A DNA stretch of 47,048 nt from Bacteroidia bacterium (lineage in GTDB: Bacteria > Bacteroidota > Bacteroidia > Flavobacteriales_E > Vicingaceae): positions 1 to 47,048 of the forward strand of contig JAUIMG010000021.1 of NCBI GenBank assembly GCA_030433355.1, read 5' to 3'. Numbering within the stretch: position 1 is the stretch's first letter; the number at the start of each line of letters is the position of its first letter. Positions 8,886 through 17,280 of the stretch are shown in pieces. Position numbers and translations under genes: made by a program. Under the pieces are notes generated by a model that searched no databases, had not been told where the DNA came from, and saw nothing but the letters and a program-made list of their open reading frames with translations.

Positions 8886-10309
8886 TTTTTCTTTCTTTTT
8901 ACAGGTGCAAGAAAAGAGGTTTTAACCTTGTCAATTAGCTCGCCATTTTGATCATAGATGCCAAGTTTTATTTTTGTTTCTCTTTCTTCTAAATCGGCCA
9001 TGTTTAAGACAAGAAAAAACGTTCCTTCAGCGATTTCTTCAGACGGGATTATAAATTCATCACTCCCAATCATTTCGATGGTAGCATTACCATCAATAAG
9101 TCTTATTTCGGCATCAATATCTTCGAAGGTTTTATTAATAATCTTATAGTTATATAAGTTACTAACCATACCATTTTCTCTTTTTTGATATTGCTGACCA
9201 TAAGTCTTAAGTATAGTTGCATCTACATCTGTTCTACTAGCTAGTAAGAAGCTTATTACAGTTAGTATTAGTAATAAAACAATACTATAACCAATGGTTC
9301 TTGTGGTAATTACTTTTGGTTCTTGTTTTACAATTCCCTCTTCGGAATCATAGCGAATTAAACCTTTTGGTAAACCAACACTCTCCATAATATGATCACA
9401 TGCGTCTATACAGGCTGTGCAGTTTACGCATTCTAGTTGAGTCCCGTTTCTAATATCAATTCCAGTAGGACAAACATGAACACATTGATGACAATCTATA
9501 CAATCTCCTTTTTTAGCCTCTTCCCTATTCTCTCCTTTTTTGAATCTTCCTCTAAGCTCTCCCCTTACATAATCATATGCCACTACAATTGAGTTTCTGT
9601 CAAGCATAACTCCCTGTAGCCTTCCATATGGGCAAGCTACAAGACAAACTTGTTCCCTAAACCAACTAAATACCCAATAAAAAACACCGGTAAAAACTAA
9701 AATAGATGCTAATCCACCAACATGGTTAAGAGGATTATCTGTAATTATTTTTAATAATTCCTCTGAACCAATTATATAAGCCAAGAAGGTATTAGATATG
9801 AGAAAAGAAATGACAAAAAAGATGAGATGCTTAAGTGTTTTTTTTCGGATCTTTTCACTATCCCATTTTTGTTTGCTAAGTTTTTGTTGTTGCTTAAAAT
9901 CCCCTTCAATCCAATATTCGATTTTACGGAAAACCATTTCCATAAAGATGGTTTGAGGACATACCCATCCGCAAAACAGTCTACCAAATACTACAGTAAA
10001 TAAAACTACAAAAAGAATGCCCGCAAGCATAACCAAAACAAAAATGTAGAAATCTTGAGGCCAAAAAACCTGTCCAAAAAGGATAAACTTTCTTTCTAGG
10101 ACATTTATTAGGATTAGTGGTTGTCCTCCTATTCTTATTAAAGGGGCACTAAATAAAATGGTTAGCAGTAAAACACTTACTAAAGTTCTATAATTATAGT
10201 GTTTCCCTGATGGTTTTTTTGGAAATACCCATTTCCTTTTTCCTTCTTCATCTATGGTACCTATAGAGTCGCGAAAACTCTGGTCCATGTATAGCTCTTT
10301 TTCATCCAT
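8882..10309 (-). CDS. ccoG: Cytochrome c oxidase accessory protein CcoG (FixG/RdxA), polyferredoxin
   Basis: This 475-residue membrane protein has several transmembrane helices, a NapH-like CGWVCPQ segment, then CLVACPYGRLQG. A double ferredoxin region follows (CIDCHQCVHVCP and CVNCTACIDACD, about residues 268-310) that supplies cysteines for two 4Fe-4S clusters. An Ig-like C-terminal domain ends in a lysine-rich tail. CcoG is implicated in copper reduction and insertion for cbb3 oxidase. It lies 24 bp after ccoP and overlaps ccoH by 4 bp. Length and motif order are typical of the family, and nothing appears missing. Confidence 0.95.
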   Translation of the reverse strand: MDEKELYMDQSFRDSIGTIDEEGKRKWVFPKKPSGKHYNYRTLVSVLLLTILFSAPLIRIGGQPLILINVLERKFILFGQVFWPQDFYIFVLVMLAGILFVVLFTVVFGRLFCGWVCPQTIFMEMVFRKIEYWIEGDFKQQQKLSKQKWDSEKIRKKTLKHLIFFVISFLISNTFLAYIIGSEELLKIITDNPLNHVGGLASILVFTGVFYWVFSWFREQVCLVACPYGRLQGVMLDRNSIVVAYDYVRGELRGRFKKGENREEAKKGDCIDCHQCVHVCPTGIDIRNGTQLECVNCTACIDACDHIMESVGLPKGLIRYDSEEGIVKQEPKVITTRTIGYSIVLLLILTVISFLLASRTDVDATILKTYGQQYQKRENGMVSNLYNYKIINKTFEDIDAEIRLIDGNATIEMIGSDEFIIPSEEIAEGTFFLVLNMADLEERETKIKLGIYDQNGELIDKVKTSFLAPVKRKKK

Positions 10310-10333
10310 CCCATCTTTTTTAATACGCTAATA

Positions 10334-11470
10334 TTATAAATTAGCTGTAGCTGTTGAGTCCACTTTTACTGTTTCAGTTGAGTCTGTGCTTATTTCTTCC
10401 TCTACATATATTTCTCCCTGAGGAGCTTTTCCATTTGGAGGATTAGTACCTTTTAGGGTAAGGACATAGCTAGCAACTTTTTGCATTTGGCTTGCACTAA
10501 ATTGGCTTTGCCAAGCAATCATTCCTTTTGCAGGCACACCGTATTTGATAGTTTTAAACACATTTTTAACTCCACCGCCATGGATCCAATATTCGTCTGT
10601 TAGATTAGGACCTGCTCCACCTTCCCCTAATTGCCCATGGCAAGTAGCGCAGTTCCCTTTGTAAATAGCTTCTCCCTTTTCTATACTAGCTGCATCGGCT
10701 AAGTAGGTAACATTATCTTCAGAGATAGTTTCTCCAGCTTCTGCCATAAAGCTTGCTTTCTCCGCTGCAGCTGCAGCTATTTCTGATTGATATTCAGCAA
10801 TTTGTAATTGACCTTGACCAGTAATATGATATCTAACTATGTATACTATTCCAAAAATGATAGTAGCATAAAACATATATTTCCACCATGGAGGTAAGTT
10901 ATTATCCAATTCACGAATACCGTCGTATTCATGATCCATCATTATGGTTGCTTCTTCTTCAATTGGTACATTGTCAGTCAAGTTAAGCTTCTCAAATACA
11001 TCTGCAGTATCTTCTTCTTCAACAAAGCTTTCTCCTCTTTCTAAACGTATTAATACCATTAGTGAGCGGAATAAAATTCCAATAATAATAGCAAGGAAAA
11101 TGATTATTGAAAGTAATAGCCAGAAAAGGTCATCACTCATTTTAAAAGGACTTTCGCTTACTCTTCCTGCTGTATTTTGTGCAAAGGTTAATGCTGGCAT
11201 GCCTAACATTACTATAGTTGCAATAACTTTAGCAGCTTTGTCAGAACTTTTCAATGTAAGAATACTCTCAGACTTACTTATTCCTTCAATACTTTTTGCT
11301 AATGCTTTTACGATAGCAAGGAGTAATAAAATAAATCCAATCATTAATGCTAAAAGGGTACTATCTGCAATACCGGTTGCGCTTGCAATATTGTTCCCTG
11401 CAAAGGAGCTTAAGGGAAGTAATAATGCAATAAATGTAAATTTGGTTAGTCGTTTCATTTTTTTATCCAT
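10334..11470 (-). CDS. ccoP: cbb3-type cytochrome c oxidase subunit III, single-heme CcoP
   Basis: I start at the ATG at 11470, which overlaps the end of ccoQ by 8 bp; upstream codons in this frame lie inside ccoQ. The 378-residue protein has three hydrophobic segments (about 12-25, 38-58 and 115-140), then the CcoP landmark MDHEYDGIRELDNNLPPWW at about 178-196 and a fourth membrane helix. One cytochrome c domain follows with C274-x2-C277-H278 and a downstream methionine (KGMIAWQ). Proteobacterial CcoP usually has two haem c sites, and only one CxxCH is present here. The C-terminus is acidic and Thr/Ser-rich. It passes electrons to the CcoNO core. Confidence 0.93.
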   Translation of the reverse strand: MDKKMKRLTKFTFIALLLPLSSFAGNNIASATGIADSTLLALMIGFILLLLAIVKALAKSIEGISKSESILTLKSSDKAAKVIATIVMLGMPALTFAQNTAGRVSESPFKMSDDLFWLLLSIIIFLAIIIGILFRSLMVLIRLERGESFVEEEDTADVFEKLNLTDNVPIEEEATIMMDHEYDGIRELDNNLPPWWKYMFYATIIFGIVYIVRYHITGQGQLQIAEYQSEIAAAAAEKASFMAEAGETISEDNVTYLADAASIEKGEAIYKGNCATCHGQLGEGGAGPNLTDEYWIHGGGVKNVFKTIKYGVPAKGMIAWQSQFSASQMQKVASYVLTLKGTNPPNGKAPQGEIYVEEEISTDSTETVKVDSTATANL

Positions 11471-11660
11471 TATTCGATTTTGTAACATAAGTATCTTCAT
11501 CTAGAGGCATTGCAGCTAATGCATTCACCTCACTGTTTTTCATTTTATATACCCAAACGAATAAAACGATGAAGAAAACAAAAAATATTATAAAGGAAAT
11601 CAAGGGAAAAATTTCAATTCCAATGATAGTATCCATATTGTGTTTGATAAATTTTAACAT
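11463..11660 (-). CDS. ccoQ: CcoQ/FixQ-like small cbb3 oxidase subunit
   Basis: This 65-residue protein has one central membrane helix (FPLISFIIFFVFFIVLFVWVY) followed by a short charged tail. It lies between ccoNO (3 bp upstream) and ccoP (8-bp overlap), the usual place of CcoQ, which stabilises the oxidase complex. Assignment rests on position, size and topology more than on sequence motifs. Confidence 0.85.
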   Translation of the reverse strand: MLKFIKHNMDTIIGIEIFPLISFIIFFVFFIVLFVWVYKMKNSEVNALAAMPLDEDTYVTKSNNG

Positions 11661-11663
11661 AGT

Positions 11664-13811
11664 CTACTTTTTAGCTGTTTGACCTTTTTCGATATCTACG
11701 CCTAGTCGCTGTAAATATGCAATCAAAGCAATGATCTCTCTATCTGCAGAAACTTCAAAACCTTCTTCTTCTAAAGAAGCTCTCATGTCTTCTGCAATTT
11801 CGTTAGCTTGTTTTACTACATCTTGGTTTGCAATGGCTGAATAACCCTCCTCATAAGGAACTCCAAGCGTTATCATCGCTTCAATCTTTGCAGCAGTTGT
11901 AGTAGTATCATACGTTTTATCGAGTAGCCAAGGATATTCAGGCATTATTGAACCAGGAGAAACACTTCTAGGGGCGTACATATGCTTATAATGCCACGAA
12001 TTTGGTTTTCTAAGTTTACTGCTTCCTTCTCTTGCAAGGTCTGGTCCGGTTCTTTTAGAGCCCCATAAAAATGGGTGATCATAAACAAATTCTCCTGCTT
12101 TAGAGTACTCGCCATATCTTTCTGTTTCTGATCTAAAAGGTCTTACCATTTGACTATGGCAGTTATTACAACCTTCAGAAATATAAACGTCTCTTCCATG
12201 TAATTCTAATGGAGTATATGGTTTAACACTTGCTATGGTTGGAATATTAGACTTAACTAAGAAAGTAGGAACCATTTCAATAACTCCTCCAATAAGTATG
12301 ACTACTAAAGAGGCTATTAACATTTGAGTTGGTTTTCTTTCTATCCAACGATGCCAGCTTTCATCTTTATATCCTTTTGATATAGGTTGAAGTGCAGGTG
12401 CTTCAGCTTCTTCATCTTTAACAAAGGAACCAGCTCTAGCAGTTAAAATCAAGTTAACCACCATAACTACAACCCCTATATAGTAAAGTAAGCCTCCAAT
12501 GCCTCTATAAGCATACATTGGGATAATTTGCGTTACAGTTTCTAAGAAGTTAGGATACTGTAAGAACCCTTCGTTTGTAAAGTCATTCCACATCTGGCTT
12601 TGTGTAAAGCCCGCCCAATACATTGGAATTGCATAAAATAAAATACCTAAGGTGCCAATCCAAAAATGGAAGTTGGCCATTTTCATCGAATGCAGTTTGG
12701 TGTTAAATAACTTTGGCCATAAGAAGTAAAGCATACCAAAGGTTAGGAAACCATTCCACCCTAATGCTCCAACATGTACGTGGGCTACAATCCAATCTGT
12801 AAAGTGAGCAATAGCATTTACGTTTTTAAGAGAAAGCATTGGGCCTTCAAAAGTTGACATACCATATGCAGTGATAGCAACTACCATAAATTTAAGTACT
12901 GCACTATCTCTAACTTTATCCCATGCACCTCTTAAGGTTAAAAGACCATTAATCATACCACCCCAAGAAGGAGCAATTAGCATCACTGAAAATACTACAC
13001 CTAAAGATTGCGCCCAATCAGGAAGTGCTGTATAAAGCAAGTGATGAGGTCCTGCCCATATGTATAAGAATATTAGAGCCCAGAAGTGAATAATGGACAG
13101 TCGATAAGAGAAAACAGGCCTGTTTGCTGCTTTAGGCACGAAATAATACATGAGCCCTAGGTATGGTGTAGTTAAGAAAAATGCAACGGCATTATGTCCA
13201 TACCACCATTGCACCAATGCATCTTGCACACCTGCATACCAGGAGTAACTTTTAAATAAGCTAATTGGCAATTCAAATGAATTCACAATGTGCAGAACCG
13301 CAACAGTAACAAATGTTGCGATGTAGAACCAAATAGCAACATATAAGTGTCTTTCTCTTCTTTTTAAAATGGTTCCGAAAAGATTGATTCCGAAAACAAC
13401 CCAAATTAGCGCAATTGCAATGTCAATTGGCCATTCTAATTCAGCATACTCTTTAGAGGTTGTAATACCTAAAGGAAGCGTAATGGCGGCAGAAACAATG
13501 ATTAATTGCCATCCCCAGAAATTTATTTTACTTAATAAATCACTGAACATTCTTGCTTTTAATAACCTCTGAAGAGAATAATATACCCCAGCAAAAATTC
13601 CATTTCCTACGAAAGCGAAAATCACAGCATTGGTGTGTAAAGGTCTAACCCTTCCGAAGGAGGTATATTCTATTCCGAAGTTTAATGCTGGAAAGACAAG
13701 TTGGAAAGCAACTAAAAGCCCCACTAGCATTCCTACTAATCCCCATAAGATGGTAGCATTACCAAACATCCTAACGATGTTATTGTCGTAACTAAATTTT
13801 TCTACTTGCAT
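11664..13811 (-). CDS. ccoNO: Fused cbb3 cytochrome c oxidase subunits I and II (CcoN-CcoO)
   Basis: This 715-residue fusion is usual in Bacteroidetes. Residues ~1-480 are CcoN, with twelve predicted helices and the haem and copper histidines in RPLHTN, WWYGHNAV, WAGPHHLLYT and AHVHVGALGWNG. After a linker, a new membrane helix (MLIASLVVILIGGVIEMVP) begins CcoO. Its mono-haem c site CNNCH is near residue 545, followed by the conserved QMVRPFRSETERYGEYS and GPDLAREG. The enzyme is a high-affinity terminal oxidase pumping protons at low oxygen. It sits 16 bp after ccoS and begins the structural gene run. Confidence 0.96.
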   Translation of the reverse strand: MQVEKFSYDNNIVRMFGNATILWGLVGMLVGLLVAFQLVFPALNFGIEYTSFGRVRPLHTNAVIFAFVGNGIFAGVYYSLQRLLKARMFSDLLSKINFWGWQLIIVSAAITLPLGITTSKEYAELEWPIDIAIALIWVVFGINLFGTILKRRERHLYVAIWFYIATFVTVAVLHIVNSFELPISLFKSYSWYAGVQDALVQWWYGHNAVAFFLTTPYLGLMYYFVPKAANRPVFSYRLSIIHFWALIFLYIWAGPHHLLYTALPDWAQSLGVVFSVMLIAPSWGGMINGLLTLRGAWDKVRDSAVLKFMVVAITAYGMSTFEGPMLSLKNVNAIAHFTDWIVAHVHVGALGWNGFLTFGMLYFLWPKLFNTKLHSMKMANFHFWIGTLGILFYAIPMYWAGFTQSQMWNDFTNEGFLQYPNFLETVTQIIPMYAYRGIGGLLYYIGVVVMVVNLILTARAGSFVKDEEAEAPALQPISKGYKDESWHRWIERKPTQMLIASLVVILIGGVIEMVPTFLVKSNIPTIASVKPYTPLELHGRDVYISEGCNNCHSQMVRPFRSETERYGEYSKAGEFVYDHPFLWGSKRTGPDLAREGSSKLRKPNSWHYKHMYAPRSVSPGSIMPEYPWLLDKTYDTTTTAAKIEAMITLGVPYEEGYSAIANQDVVKQANEIAEDMRASLEEEGFEVSADREIIALIAYLQRLGVDIEKGQTAKK

Positions 13812-13827
13812 AATTTGTTGGTTAATA

Positions 13828-13998
13828 TCAGTTGTTGTCTATTTCTTTATTTGTTTTCGGCTTATTGTCAAATAACATTCTTACCGAAGGGGTATAGTCA
13901 TCCTCGTATTGTCCGGACCTCACAGACCATAGAAAAGCAAATAGAAACCCTAAGGCAACTATCAAACTCACAATTAAAAGGATAATTAATACACTCAT
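13828..13998 (-). CDS. ccoS: CcoS, small cbb3 oxidase maturation protein
   Basis: This 56-residue gene is easy to miss because of its size. It encodes MSVLIILLIVSLIVALGFLF, then AFLWSVRSGQYEDDYTPSVR, and a short hydrophilic tail ending KEIDNN. That matches CcoS: one membrane helix, then a W-xx-xSGQYxDxxxP motif. CcoS is required for cofactor (haem and CuB) insertion into cbb3 oxidase and is normally encoded beside CcoI, as here. Its start lies about 50 bp downstream of an FNR-like palindrome, so it is probably the first gene of the ccoS-ccoNO transcript. Confidence 0.93.
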   Translation of the reverse strand: MSVLIILLIVSLIVALGFLFAFLWSVRSGQYEDDYTPSVRMLFDNKPKTNKEIDNN

Positions 13999-14014
13999 TT
14001 TTAATAATTAGAAG

Positions 14015-14058
14015 CAAAAGTGGACTAGAAGCTAATGTTAAAAAATGATAAATGTCAT
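14015..14058 (-). promoter_or_regulatory. FNR-like palindrome and promoter element ahead of ccoS-ccoNO
   Basis: The 14-bp palindrome ATGATAAATGTCAT occupies 14045-14058. On the minus strand a CACTTTTG element (14015-14022), resembling the Bacteroidetes -7 consensus TAnnTTTG, follows after exactly 22 bp. If transcription starts about 5 bp beyond it, the palindrome centre falls near -41.5, the classical activator position, with a leader of roughly 12 bases before ccoS. The same arrangement occurs before ccoI. Activation by the neighbouring FNR-type regulator is inferred. Confidence 0.65.
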
Positions 14059-14115
14059 ATTTGAGAACAATTCTTCGATTTAATTGTATACGAAAGGCTT
14101 TAGGCGAAATAGGAG

Positions 14116-16515
14116 TTATAGGGTCTTTGCTTTTATCCAAACAGCTAGACTAACAAAAGATACTACAGTTATTGAACTAACTGGCATAAGAATAGCCGCA
14201 AATACAGGAGATAGTAAGCCTTGCACGGCAAAAGAAATACCTATAATATTATATAAAAAGGAAATAATGAAGCTAACGATAACGATTCTTTTACAACTTA
14301 AAGAGAACTTCATCAATTGGGGAAGAAAATTAAATTGATTTGCATTTAGAATTATATCTGAGGCAGGGGAGAAAGAGTTTATGTTTTCAGCTATAGAAAC
14401 GCCAACATTTGCTTTTTTCAAAGCTCCTGCGTCGTTTAAGCCATCTCCTACCATCATAACCTTATTCTTCTCGCTTTGAAGCTTACTTATAACATTTAGT
14501 TTGTCTTGAGGGGCTTGATTAAATAAGATTAAACTTCCTTCAGGAAACTTTTCTTTTAATATAAACTCTTGACTTTGATTATCTCCAGATAATAAGGATA
14601 GCCTATAGTGTTGAGAAAGGTCTTGAATAAGTGTTCCTAATCCTTTTCTAAATTGGCTTTCAAAGCTAAAATGCCCTACTAATGCACTGGCAATTTCTAT
14701 ATATACTTCACTAGAATTAAATTCTTTAGCATCCTTTTTTAACCATTTGGCAGAGCCTATCCTAAATAATCTATTGTTGATTGTGCCCTCAAGACCTTTC
14801 CCCTCCAGTTCTCTAAAGTTTTCAATTTCCAAGGGAGCTAATGATTTACCTAAACTCTCTTTTATTTTTCTACTTAAAGGGTGATTGCTTTGGTTGGTTA
14901 GATTCCAAATAGCAATTATTTCCTCCTCATTTAATTTTTTTCCTTCATAATGTATCTTCTCTTGATCGCTGTATGTTAGCGTTCCAGTTTTATCAAATAC
15001 GATATGATTGATATTGGCTAACTCCTCAATTACTTGAGTTGATTTAACAAAACACTCTTCTTTACCCAACCACCTTAATGCATGTCCAAAGGTGAAAGGC
15101 GCTGAAAGAGCTAAAGCACAGGGACAAGCAACTATTAAAATTGCAGAAGCAATTTCAAAAACATTATTATGCCCAAGCCAAAAATGGATTAGAGATGCTG
15201 CAAGGGTTATCAATAATATAATGGGCGTAAAATACTGACTGAGGTTATCTGTGATTTTTGAAAAGTTGCTAAACTCTTCACTTTCGTACTCATAGTCTTC
15301 CCAAAGTTGAGTTAACTTACTTTGATTCAAAGCATGGATAACTTCCAATGTAATTGCTTCACCTATTTGTCTTCCACCGGCATAAACTTTATCTCCACTT
15401 TGCTTTGCTATTGGCTTAGATTCTCCTGTAGCAAAGCTATTATCTATATTTCCCTTTCCTTTTATTAATATAGAGTCAACCGGAATTAATTCTCCATTTC
15501 TAACAACTATTTTATCCCCTTTTTTTATTTCTTGTATTGGAGTGCTTATTTCAACTTCATTTTCAATTTTAGAGATAGAAACTGGAAAATAGGAGCGATA
15601 GTCTCTTTCAAATGATAGTCTATGATATATTTTTTCTTGAAAAATTCTTCCTAAAAGAAGAAAGAATAAAAGGCCACATAGGCTATCTAAATAACCAACT
15701 CCAGTTTTACTTACAATTTCATAGACACTTCTAGCATATAAAACAATAACCCCTAAAGCAATGGGCACATCAATATTCAGTCTTTTTTGCGCTAAAGACC
15801 TCCATGCAGATTTAAAATAATCGGATCCGCTATAAAATGCGACAGGCGTTGCAATTAAAATATTAATCCAATTAAACCATTCCGAAAATTGTTCACTGCT
15901 CTGTATATCTAAGCCAAAATATTCAGGTAGACTCAAAAGCATTATATTCCCAAAAGCAAAACCTGCAAGCCCAATCTGATAGACTAATCTTCTGCTTAGT
16001 TTTTTTGGAGATTTTTTATCAAGCTGGTCTAAATTAATGCTTGGTTCGTAACCAATTTTTGTGAGCAGTTCGACTAACTCTTTAAGGCTAATTTCTTTTA
16101 GATTGAAGTTGATTCTTACTTCCTTTTTTAGGAAATCAACTCTACTGCTTTTTATAGAAGGGTTGATTTTGAATAGGTTTTCTAATAGCCATAAACATGC
16201 GCTGCAATGAATTTGAGGAAGGTAAAAGGAAACAATTCCTACCTCTTCATCTTGAAAACTTAATAGTTGTTCTTTAACAGTTTCATTATCCAAATATTCA
16301 AAACGCTTAGAAGTAGTATTCTTAAAGCTAATGCCAGGCATTTTTTCTAGCTCGTAATAATCACATAGATCTCCCTCTTCTAAGATTTGATAAACTGTTT
16401 TACAGCCTTGACAACAGAATAATTTATCTTCAAAATTTATGCGCTCATCATCACATTCCTCCCCACAATGAAAGCAATGTAAATCTTTTTTTTGTTCATT
16501 AATAATAGTTTGCAT
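14116..16515 (-). CDS. ccoI: CcoI/FixI-type copper-exporting P1B-ATPase
   Basis: This 799-residue P-type ATPase opens with a Cys-rich zinc-ribbon-like module typical of FixI (CFHCGEECDDE, CCQGCKTVYQ; about 14-42). A heavy-metal-associated domain follows with C104-x2-C107 (IHCSACLWLLENLF), then membrane helices including the CPC metal site (VACPCALALSAPF). The phosphorylation loop DKTGTLT, the HP motif (NQSNHPLSRK) and the GDGLNDAGAL hinge are intact. CcoI supplies copper for assembly of the cbb3 CuB site. It is on the same strand as ccoS, 117 bp upstream, and diverges from the FNR-type regulator; an FNR-like box lies in the divergent gap. Confidence 0.94.
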   Translation of the reverse strand: MQTIINEQKKDLHCFHCGEECDDERINFEDKLFCCQGCKTVYQILEEGDLCDYYELEKMPGISFKNTTSKRFEYLDNETVKEQLLSFQDEEVGIVSFYLPQIHCSACLWLLENLFKINPSIKSSRVDFLKKEVRINFNLKEISLKELVELLTKIGYEPSINLDQLDKKSPKKLSRRLVYQIGLAGFAFGNIMLLSLPEYFGLDIQSSEQFSEWFNWINILIATPVAFYSGSDYFKSAWRSLAQKRLNIDVPIALGVIVLYARSVYEIVSKTGVGYLDSLCGLLFFLLLGRIFQEKIYHRLSFERDYRSYFPVSISKIENEVEISTPIQEIKKGDKIVVRNGELIPVDSILIKGKGNIDNSFATGESKPIAKQSGDKVYAGGRQIGEAITLEVIHALNQSKLTQLWEDYEYESEEFSNFSKITDNLSQYFTPIILLITLAASLIHFWLGHNNVFEIASAILIVACPCALALSAPFTFGHALRWLGKEECFVKSTQVIEELANINHIVFDKTGTLTYSDQEKIHYEGKKLNEEEIIAIWNLTNQSNHPLSRKIKESLGKSLAPLEIENFRELEGKGLEGTINNRLFRIGSAKWLKKDAKEFNSSEVYIEIASALVGHFSFESQFRKGLGTLIQDLSQHYRLSLLSGDNQSQEFILKEKFPEGSLILFNQAPQDKLNVISKLQSEKNKVMMVGDGLNDAGALKKANVGVSIAENINSFSPASDIILNANQFNFLPQLMKFSLSCKRIVIVSFIISFLYNIIGISFAVQGLLSPVFAAILMPVSSITVVSFVSLAVWIKAKTL

Positions 16516-16525
16516 AAATCCTATT

Positions 16526-16569
16526 CAAAAGTTCTTTTTACTTTGCCTGCAAAGTATGATATTTGTCAT
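16526..16569 (-). promoter_or_regulatory. FNR-like palindrome and promoter element between ccoI and the FNR-type regulator
   Basis: The palindrome ATGATATTTGTCAT (16556-16569; 16 bp with its flanking T and A) differs from the ccoS site only in the central bases. On the minus strand, toward ccoI, AACTTTTG at 16526-16533 follows after exactly 22 bp, the same spacing as at ccoS. The site also ends three bases before the regulator's ATG at 16573, so binding could block expression of the regulator. Activation of ccoI and autoregulation are inferences. Confidence 0.65.
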
Positions 16570-16572
16570 ATA

Positions 16573-17280
16573 ATGCCCGAAAGATATAATACCCCTTCTT
16601 GTTCCATTTGTGGCGCAAAAGAAAAATCTGTTTTCTGTAGTTTGAGCAATGCACAACTTAAAGAAATTGATGAAGTAAAAGGAGGTCAAATTTACGCCAA
16701 AGGAGAGACTATTTTTAAGGAAGGTTCTTATTCAAGAGGCCTTTTTTGCGTCAGTAAAGGGAAAATAAAGCTTAGCCGTTTAGGAGCTAGTGGTAGGGAG
16801 CAAATTGTAAGATTTGCCACAGTTGGAGATGTAATAGGATATAACTCTATGCTAAGTAAAAAACCATTAAGTGCTTCTGCTTTTGTAATTGAAGAGGCTG
16901 CAATATGTTTTATCCCTGCAGAAACCTTTTTTAGTATGATTAAGGCTGAGCCTAAATTTAGTCTTGAAATGCTTCAGTTAACCGCTAAGAACTGGGATAC
17001 CGCCTCTAGGTTAGTTACAGACATGGCTCAAAAAACCTCTATCCAGAGATTAGCAGAAATGCTTCTATGGCTAAAAGAAACCTTTGGCTTAGATGAAGAC
17101 AATTGTATAGATATTCAGTTGAGCAGAGAGGAAATAGCTAGTATGGTTGGTACTGCAACAGAAGCAGTTATTCGATTATTAAGAAACTTGAAAGAAAAGA
17201 GACTTATCGAGCTAGAAGGGAAAAAAATAAAACTCCTAGATATCCATGGTTTGGTAATGCTTGCAGATATTCTTGATTAG
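16573..17280 (+). CDS. FNR-type Crp family transcriptional regulator with a likely Fe-S sensor
   Basis: I chose the ATG at 16573 because it places the family N-terminus (MPERYNTPSCSICGAKEKS) first; the frame upstream is not protein-like. The 235-residue protein has C10, C13 and C22 at the N-terminus and C112 in AAICFIPAETFF. That last cysteine corresponds in context to FNR Cys122 (VCEIPF), so all four Fe-S ligand positions are plausible. A cNMP-like beta roll (30-115), a dimer helix and a C-terminal winged helix with TATEAVIRLLRNL follow. The recognition helix has E197 and R201 but Ile at the position of FNR Ser212. It probably senses oxygen and controls the divergent cbb3 genes. Confidence 0.87.
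   Translation: MPERYNTPSCSICGAKEKSVFCSLSNAQLKEIDEVKGGQIYAKGETIFKEGSYSRGLFCVSKGKIKLSRLGASGREQIVRFATVGDVIGYNSMLSKKPLSASAFVIEEAAICFIPAETFFSMIKAEPKFSLEMLQLTAKNWDTASRLVTDMAQKTSIQRLAEMLLWLKETFGLDEDNCIDIQLSREEIASMVGTATEAVIRLLRNLKEKRLIELEGKKIKLLDIHGLVMLADILD

Noticed and set aside
13898-14140. An 80-codon minus-strand frame over the ccoS region
   Set aside because: It is in another frame than the clear ccoS gene and its translation has no family features.
16492-16572. N-terminal extension of the FNR-type regulator
   Set aside because: It would place the promoter palindrome inside the coding region and encode a non-conserved lead; the conserved start is MPERY at 16573.
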